A DNA stretch of 64,000 nucleotides from Nipponacmea schrenckii. Its lineage: Eukaryota; Mollusca; Gastropoda; Lottiidae. Position 1 is the stretch's first letter. Each line of letters begins with the position of its first letter. The notes below the pieces were generated by a model. That model had not been told where the DNA came from and searched no databases. It saw nothing but the letters and a program-made list of their open reading frames with translations. Position numbers and translations under genes: made by a program. The stretch lies in the NCBI GenBank assembly GCA_030562195.1, contig JAUJPP010000007.1, positions 20,519,769-20,583,768 of the forward strand, read 5' to 3'. Below, piece after piece: positions 57,801 to 64,000 of this stretch.

Positions 57801-60800
57801 AAACAGTCATGAATTATTAACTTAAACTAATGGAAGGTGTCATGCTATATTGAAATCTTTGGTTAGTTTGGTTCAATATTTGGTTTACGTAATATAAAAA
57901 GGATGAAAATGTCTGGCTTTAAACAGAATAGTGTCCATATGGTAATTTGTGTAGCTCAAGGTTGTCTATCTTCTCTATGTTTATGTTTGCCGATTGGAAT
58001 TTCTGATGTCTTATTACTTAATATATTACAATGAGACATATGCTATTTGTTACTTGGAAAGTGGCTTAAATTGTTTTAACCTCTTTGGTGAATGTTTTGT
58101 TATAAATTATGTCTTTAAAACATTAATGCTTTGCTTGATAAAGGTGTATTTTCTTCAAGAATTGAGAGTCAGCATTTATTGTATATAAAAACGTACTGAT
58201 GAGAACTATGATCTTATCACTGACACAAGTAATACAACTTGGTACTTTGAAGGAAGTCTGGAATTGAATGAATGACGAAAAATAGTCTATATACACTATA
58301 CATTCTCCCTACAATAACAGTCAATCAATATCTACTGTGTTATTGATTAGTTCTCTATTTAAATTTTAATTCTCTTCTTTTTAATCTTTTTTCAGACTAC
58401 ATGGAAAAATATGTCCCCAACGTTTGGATCATTGAAAACAAGTAGTAATGGTAATTCTGTAATTAATGGAGCCAATATTACAAACATTCTACAGAATACA
58501 GACAATATTACTAACCGAAATTATACTCTAGTTTGTGTTGAACCTAATAATAAAAATGTGATTCAATGTACAAATCAGATTGACAATGACAATTACAACA
58601 AAAAGGCGACTGATATTATGGTAGATTCTCTAAATGAGGGCTACCAGAAATTGGAAACACGAGCAACGCTACCTAAAGTTCATCCCAAGGGAAAGAAGAA
58701 GTATTCTACTTGGAAGGATGTATCTCCCAACAGTAGTAATGAAAACTTAGTTGGGAGGAAAATGAGTGATAGTTTTGGAAGTCCAAAGAGATCGAGATCA
58801 TGGGATGTTTCACAAAGTAGCAGTGGTCAAACAGTAACGTGGAAGGATTTATCACCTAGTAAAGTTAAGGGACAAGTTCGTCAAAAGCCAGTGCGTAAGA
58901 AAAGGCCTGAGAGTGGATATTATTCAAATGATGTTCAAAGTGAAGGTCAGGATTCACGTGAAGAGTTTGATTCGTTATCAGGAAGCGACCAGATGAATAA
59001 CGGACGCTCAAGCTCATCTCCTGATGATGCTGGATTCAGTGAATATTATTATGATGAAGACTTTACTGTGAAATTTGACACAAATATTAGAAACTCATCA
59101 TTAAAGGCCAAAGAAGAGGAAGAATATGCATTTCCACCATCTTTAACAGGTAGTTATAAAGGATTTGGTAATCTTCGGGAATCTCTGTCTCATCCAGATC
59201 TTTATTTTGGAAATTATGAATCTGAACTGTCGGGTAGTCGTACATCAATGGAAGTATCATCTAGTGAACGTGAAATGATGTGCTCTAGTGATATGTTAGA
59301 GTTCAGTAATGATCCTTTGTTCACACCTACCCCAACAGCTGAAATAGGTGCACAATTGTACTCCACAGACAGTTTATCACAAAATCAATCCAATTGCTGT
59401 AGTCGCACCTCAGGTGATGGAAAGCTAACTGTTGATTGTTGTCCTCGTAAAGATGAATATTTTCTCTCCTTTAATTCATCTTCACAAGGTCAATCAACAG
59501 CTTCATTAAGCAGTAACTCCTATGCATCACAAACATCCTCTCAAGATGGACTTGCTACTTGCAGTCCATCATGTAGCTCAAATGAAGGTGAAGAAATTTG
59601 CTCCAATAGTTTCCATTTTTGTCAGGCTGGTCAGAATGATGGTTATTCAAACAGTTGTAATTTAAAAGTGCCGCCTGGAAAGTCTGGACTTGATACTCTT
59701 GAGGAACGATCAATTGAAAAGTCAGCATCAACAGAGGCTTCAAAGTCTTCAAATGGAAATGCCTCCCAAAGATCACCCAAATCAAGCCCTAAATCTTCAC
59801 CTAAAAAGAGCTCCCCTAAATCCTCTCCAAAGAAATCTGAGGGTTCAAAAATTACACCAAGTAAGGGGACTTATGGATCATTAGATGGACAGCAGAAATT
59901 CTGTGGTACAGATAAACAACAATCCATGAAAAGGGTAAAGAAGCTAACATCATGGAAGCAAGTGAAGAATTTAAAGAAGTTTGGTATTTTGTGTACCTCG
60001 TCAGACAAAGTTCACAGTATGCCAGATCTGTGTGTTCAGACATCGTGGGGAACAGGATGTAAACAATCACTGGAGCAAAGAGGATTACAAGAAATAGCAG
60101 ACAGTTTCCACGGCAAAAGACACTCGTCATCTCTTTTGGAATTGTACCAGAGAATGAAGAGTCCAAGTAGCATGGTGAGTCTTGACACCATTAGAGCTGT
60201 GGAGCAGATATTATTCCCAGATAACAGCATCAATCAGAGATTTCACTCAGAATATAGTGGGAATAGCAGTGAATCGAGTTTTGATGGAAGTGAGAATAGC
60301 TGTGGCTGTCCCTACCAAGAAGATTCAAGATGCAGTAGCAGGAACAGTGTCAATTCTCCATTACGTTACACAACACCAGTTAATATGTATTCCAGAAGCA
60401 CAGCAATCTCCCAAGACAAGGTCACACTATGGCATGGTACTAGAAACTTCTCTTCTCAGTTTCCTCCCAAGACACAAGAGTGTGGAATCCAAGCATGTAT
60501 GGATGGAGATCCAATCCCACTTAATGATCAATCTCAACAAACATCACCAAGTTCTCACAATGACATCTTAAATATCTTGGAAGACATTGGGGTTGATCAT
60601 GAACCCAGGAAATCTGAAAAGGAAGTTCATCAACGAAAAGCTGCATCAGAGACTAGACAAAGAAGCAGAGAGCCAAAATCATCAAGACGATCATCAAGTT
60701 TGTCACCATCAAGACATAACCAACATAAATTCTATTCACACAGGTCTCTGCCAGACTTGAGTTTCTTATCACCTGGCCCAAGAATAGAACACTGTGAAAG

Positions 60801-63800
60801 TTCTCTATTTGATCCAGTTAAAATCCCAATAATTCTGACACCAGTTGTTGATGATAGTCAGCAGACTCAATCATGTCAGAAGGAATCTGGATATTGCTCA
60901 TGTCATAAAGAGAAGCGGCGTTCAGGACGATATTTTGAATCTGGATCAAGCAGTGGCATAAGTACCAACTCTACATCATCTTGTATTGATGGAGATTGCT
61001 ATGATTGTAGATGCAGTCAAGGTATGGCTAAAGATCTGGAAAGGATCCTTTTCCAACCACCTCATCTAGAATGTGCCCAGAAGTTCATACCAAGATCTGA
61101 TTCTTCTCATCATGGAATTCATCATCATCACCATCATTATGATCGAACAGATCATTCTGGACATGATCATCATTCATCCTTTGGCAAAAGAAAATCATCT
61201 CGCAAAATGAACTTGAGTAATTCTTCCAATTCTTCATCATCTCTTCATCTTGATAAGTTATATTCAGTGAAAGAAGAAAGCCCAACATCGCCAGAGAAAC
61301 ATTCACATACAGTATTTGATCATGGAGCCAAACTACATGGCCACGTGTTTAGAGGGTATCATTTATCAGGAAACATGGAGAAACGCTACCATAATCGTGA
61401 ATATTATGAAATAGAAGATGATGAAAACAGCTATTCTATTGAAGTTCAAGAAGACATCAGCTGTGGAAGAAAACCATTAAAATCATGCTTACGCAAAATG
61501 GATAAAGGTTGTCGATCACGCTCACTTTCAAATCCCGACAACCTTAATGCTCAGCTTAATGATTCATTGAAAATGCCTAGAAAGCCTAATCGCTACTCCA
61601 TTGCATGTGATAGTCTTTTCCCTCAAACTACTGATAAAGAAACTGAAATCGTGGAAGTGACTGAGGAGCCTAAAGAGGAAGCAATACCATTTACAGATGT
61701 AAATCCAGTTGTTGAAGAACCTGAAGAACAAACTGCTTCCCAGAGTACCTCCTTGGATGATGGTAGTAAAGCTAACAAGAGAGTTAGTTTTGCATCTGAA
61801 GTCTTGTTTCAGTCACCACAATGCAGTCCACAAGTTTCTCCTCATCGCCTCCCATGTTCTGCTAAAGTTACTAATATAGAAATGGAAGATGAAGAATTGC
61901 GCATAGAAATTAGTGAAACAGGTAATATTCTTTCAATATTTTGTGTATGTAAATTCTACAACATACATGTTCCTTCTAATAGGGACGACAGTATATAAGA
62001 TCATGAGTCCATTGTTAAGCATTGTAATTGAATGACAAAATCTGGAATCTGTGTAACAATATGGATAAATTATCATCAAAGAGGATTATTAAGTTACATT
62101 GGAATTTTTAAATGTTCTCAAGTGGTGATTTATAATATATGTAAATCTTATATATTTTCAGTTCCCCCTGAAAAACCTAAAAGATCATTTGCTGAAAACC
62201 CTCCAGTTGAGTTCCAAATCAGTCCCACCCTTGATGACAAGGTTCAACAAGGTTCTGAGGAATTGATGGAACTCAACAGGAAAATTGGTAGGTTTTTCTT
62301 TTTTCTCTTTATATATTTTATTAAAAAAAATGTAACAGCTGTAATTCGATGCCATCTACTTTGCTATGTATCATTGTATGAACATTATGGACTATATTTT
62401 TTCATCGATTAATATTTGAATTTATATTTTGCAGCTTTGCTTTCCAACATAACCCGTGCAGCTGAAACCCTAGTATTACATTTCGCCCAAGCCAGGGATC
62501 CTTTCGATAAGGTACGTTTCTTTCATTTTCAAAAAGCCTATAAAAACACTTGTTTGGCAAGAATTTGTTTCCTTGTTTATGTTTTATCACAAAGCTTCAT
62601 CTACAAATACCTTCACCATCTTGTCTTTCATCTATTTTTAGTTACGCCTAGGGAGCGTTGCTGAAACGCCACAAGTTGGAACACTAGTTTTTAAGGAACT
62701 GTGTCCAGCCATGGAACAAGTGATAGAAGATGGAATGAAACCTCATAGAACTGGTATTCATGTCTTTGGTAAAATTCACATCACTCCATGGAGAATAGCA
62801 GAAATGTCAGCAGAAGTTGGTGAGTAACAAAGATTCATATATCACACATGTCATTAAATACTTTTTCTTTGGATTATCTGTATGAGCTTTTCATTGTAGA
62901 ACTGTCATTTACATTGTCAATTGTCATAGCCATGATCTTAAGAGCAACTAATTACAATAAACCGTCACTTTTATAGGTCCATACACAAGATCAATTAATA
63001 CATTAGTAAAACAGTTGAAAACAAGACCAAATCTGCTATCAAATAAGCAAAGGTTTTACGCCTTTATTGCTGGACTACTGAAGTAAGTAATGATTGTTGA
63101 GTATATCAATATTATTTATTGTTTAACTGTATTAAGATTTACATTAAGCACTTCATAACGTACAAACAAAAAGTGTAATGTGTATTGAAGACCTTGTTGG
63201 TAAATGAAAAGATGTTGGATGTCAATTCTAGCTGAAATCAAAAAGTAAAAGTAATACGAATATTCAATTGAAATCTTGTTTTGTGACCTACAACAAACCT
63301 ATTATGAAATAAAACTTGTTTAAGTGATGTATGAATATGTTTTTTTTTTTAGTTTAAGGTTACTGGATTTCTGGGTTGGATATATTCAAATGAAAGATGA
63401 TTTAAAAGAACAAGTTTATCACCCAGAAGCCATTTTACGTCACAGTCAGACCAAACTTGATAAACAGTACAACAGTATGATACTTGCCTTACAACCACTC
63501 TCCACTTTACCATTTCAATTGGATTATGACCTTGTTGCTCTTACACCTGCTGCTGCAGCCTTGTTGGATAATTCAAATGATGGCAAATCAGAAGATAAAA
63601 CTGTGAATGACAAGGTTGAGACCAAATCAACAGTACCTAAAAGTGTATCAGATAGTGAACAACTAAAAGGTTCTAGTAAGAAAATCTTGGATTCATTTGG
63701 AAATTCCTTGATCCCAAAAGCTAAATCAGTTACATCAATAACAATGAATAAATTTCAAGATGGACATAAGAAGCTAAGTACATTCAATGCTCGTAAACCA

Positions 63801-64000
63801 GTTGCTGGCAAGGCTCAATCACAAGTACCTGTACCAAAAACACAGCCTAAAGTACTTTCACCTCCTTCAAGGATTCCAGTAGGTTCTTCTAGAATACCAC
63901 AACCATCTAGAATACCAACCAAAGGTACAAGTACTCCTAAAGTCAGTCAGATTCCAGTCATGCAGAAAAGTACTGATTCCATTTCTAGCACTGACTCTAA
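45774..64000 (+). CDS. RUSC2: RUSC2 (iporin)-like RUN domain protein, 3' end beyond window
   Basis: Coding exons: 45774-45833, 58396-61921, 62162-62287, 62435-62511, 62642-62819, 62977-63082 and 63353 to the edge, all with GT/AG ends and matching phases. Exons 3-7 encode the region around and including a RUN domain that aligns through its length with RUSC1/RUSC2: PPVEFQISP before it, then VGTLVFKELCPAMEQVIEDG, TPWRIAEMSAEVGP, FYAFIAGLLNLRLLDFW and LALQPLSTLPFQLD. RUSC proteins are adaptors that bind Rab GTPases and link vesicles to kinesin-1. The long exon 2 is Ser-rich and probably disordered. The C-terminal SH3 domain of the family would lie beyond the window. The gene is convergent with nothing and follows CDO by about 1.9 kb. 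Confidence 0.88.
45834..58395 (+). other. Large intron 1 of the RUSC2-like gene
   Basis: 12.5 kb of AT-rich sequence without coding potential. It is far poorer in recognisable repeats than the first 33 kb. The only clear insertion seen is a MITE-like element at 49038-49394. The polypyrimidine tract and acceptor TTTTTTCAG are at 58387-58395. Confidence 0.6.
49038..49394. mobile_element. MITE-like element in RUSC2 intron 1
   Basis: Inverted ends ACCCTGTTTACA (from 49038) and TGTAAACAGGGT (to about 49394) bound about 357 bp. Short inner repeats of GTGTAAACTGG type are present. A minus-strand frame (49112-49420) contains TALRRILMELFMKEVKKRL but runs out through the end, so it is probably a remnant of a transposon N-terminal region. 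No clean target duplication is seen. Confidence 0.5.
58396..61921 (+). CDS. RUSC2: RUSC2-like exon 2, long Ser-rich region
   Basis: A 3526-bp exon with no stop, 1175 codons. It begins TTWKNMSP before the first internal ATG (58411); since TWKDVSP and TWKDLSP recur at 58708 and 58837, the upstream residues look like real protein and not UTR. Other features: a basic SPKSS-type repeat (about 59776-59850), an SRSWD patch near 58790, an HHHHHH tract near 61114, Ser/Thr-rich stretches throughout, and near the end KRVSF (61777-61791), a PP1-docking type motif. The donor is ACAG/GTAATA. Confidence 0.9.
62162..63082 (+). CDS. RUSC2: RUSC2-like exons 3-6, lead-in and first part of RUN domain
   Basis: Exon 3 (62162-62287) carries PPVEFQISP, as in RUSC2 just before the RUN domain. 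Exon 4 (62435-62511) starts the helix ITRAAETLVLHFAQARDP. Exon 5 (62642-62819) holds LRLGSVAETPQVGTLVFKEL and TPWRIAEM. Exon 6 (62977-63082) holds RFYAFIAGLLN. Phases are 1, 0, 1 and 2. Confidence 0.9.
63353..64000 (+). CDS. RUSC2: RUSC2-like exon 7 (partial), end of RUN domain and SxIP-rich tail
   Basis: Begins after TTTTTTTTTTAG. LRLLDFWVGYIQMKDDL and LALQPLSTLPFQLDYDL complete the RUN domain. The tail (from about 63570) is Lys/Ser/Pro-rich and contains S-x-I-P at 63705, 63867, 63888, 63906 and 63945. The frame is open to the last base. Confidence 0.9.

Noticed and set aside
59555..60571. Frames of 65-129 residues on both strands within the RUSC2-like long exon
   Set aside because: They are shadows of the 1175-codon exon in low-complexity Ser-rich sequence.

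Overview
The window is nuclear DNA from an animal, most likely a mollusc. It is AT-rich, has spliced genes with long introns, and is packed with transposable elements. Two real host genes are visible, both on the + strand: a cysteine dioxygenase gene (33718 onward) and a RUSC2/iporin-like RUN-domain gene (45774 to the window end, where it is cut off). The mollusc call is an inference. It rests on several copies of a repeat built from ~135-161 bp tandem units with TACGCCCA-type ends and a GTCC microsatellite, which resembles bivalve and gastropod repeats I know of.

1-33.6 kb is almost pure mobile-element sediment. Features include a tandem and inverted repeat (484-1197), the 161-bp tandem array (about 1200-2790) and a broken Penelope-like element. 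A decayed Ty3/gypsy element (4260-13079) was hit by a tRNA-derived SINE. That SINE is itself split by a full-length Tx1/L1-like LINE, and the LINE is split by a 5'-truncated CR1/jockey-like LINE in the opposite orientation. Target-site duplications fix most of that order. Next come a small CAG-ended element with a BED-like finger, two neighbouring PIF/Harbinger elements (18.7-22.3 kb), an SGNH-hydrolase fragment, and a tandemly duplicated ~2.2 kb block (24.6-30.6 kb). The block carries a LINE remnant and a hAT-type MITE; its second copy was later invaded by a foldback-type element whose inverted ends are themselves tandem arrays of a 15/30-bp unit.

33.6-43.9 kb holds the cysteine dioxygenase gene: a TATA-box promoter, exon 1, then exons 2-4. 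A ~5.1 kb segment starting inside intron 1 and covering exons 2-4 is repeated in tandem (34102-39237 and 39238-43911). Exon 1 is single, so one promoter and first exon faces two complete sets of exons 2-4. Both copies keep reading frame and splice sites. Copy A has gained a SINE. Copy B has lost the proximal polyadenylation signal through a replacement by a 112-bp fragment copied from a SINE 440 bp away. Intron 3 of each copy is filled with a degenerate GATGTATGATGTATGTAA-type satellite.

43.9-64 kb holds the RUSC2-like gene: a short putative first coding exon (45774-45833), a ~12.6 kb intron with almost no recognisable content apart from one MITE-like element, a 3.5 kb exon of low-complexity Ser-rich sequence, then exons 3-7 encoding the RUN domain and a tail with five SxIP motifs. 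The gene continues beyond the window.
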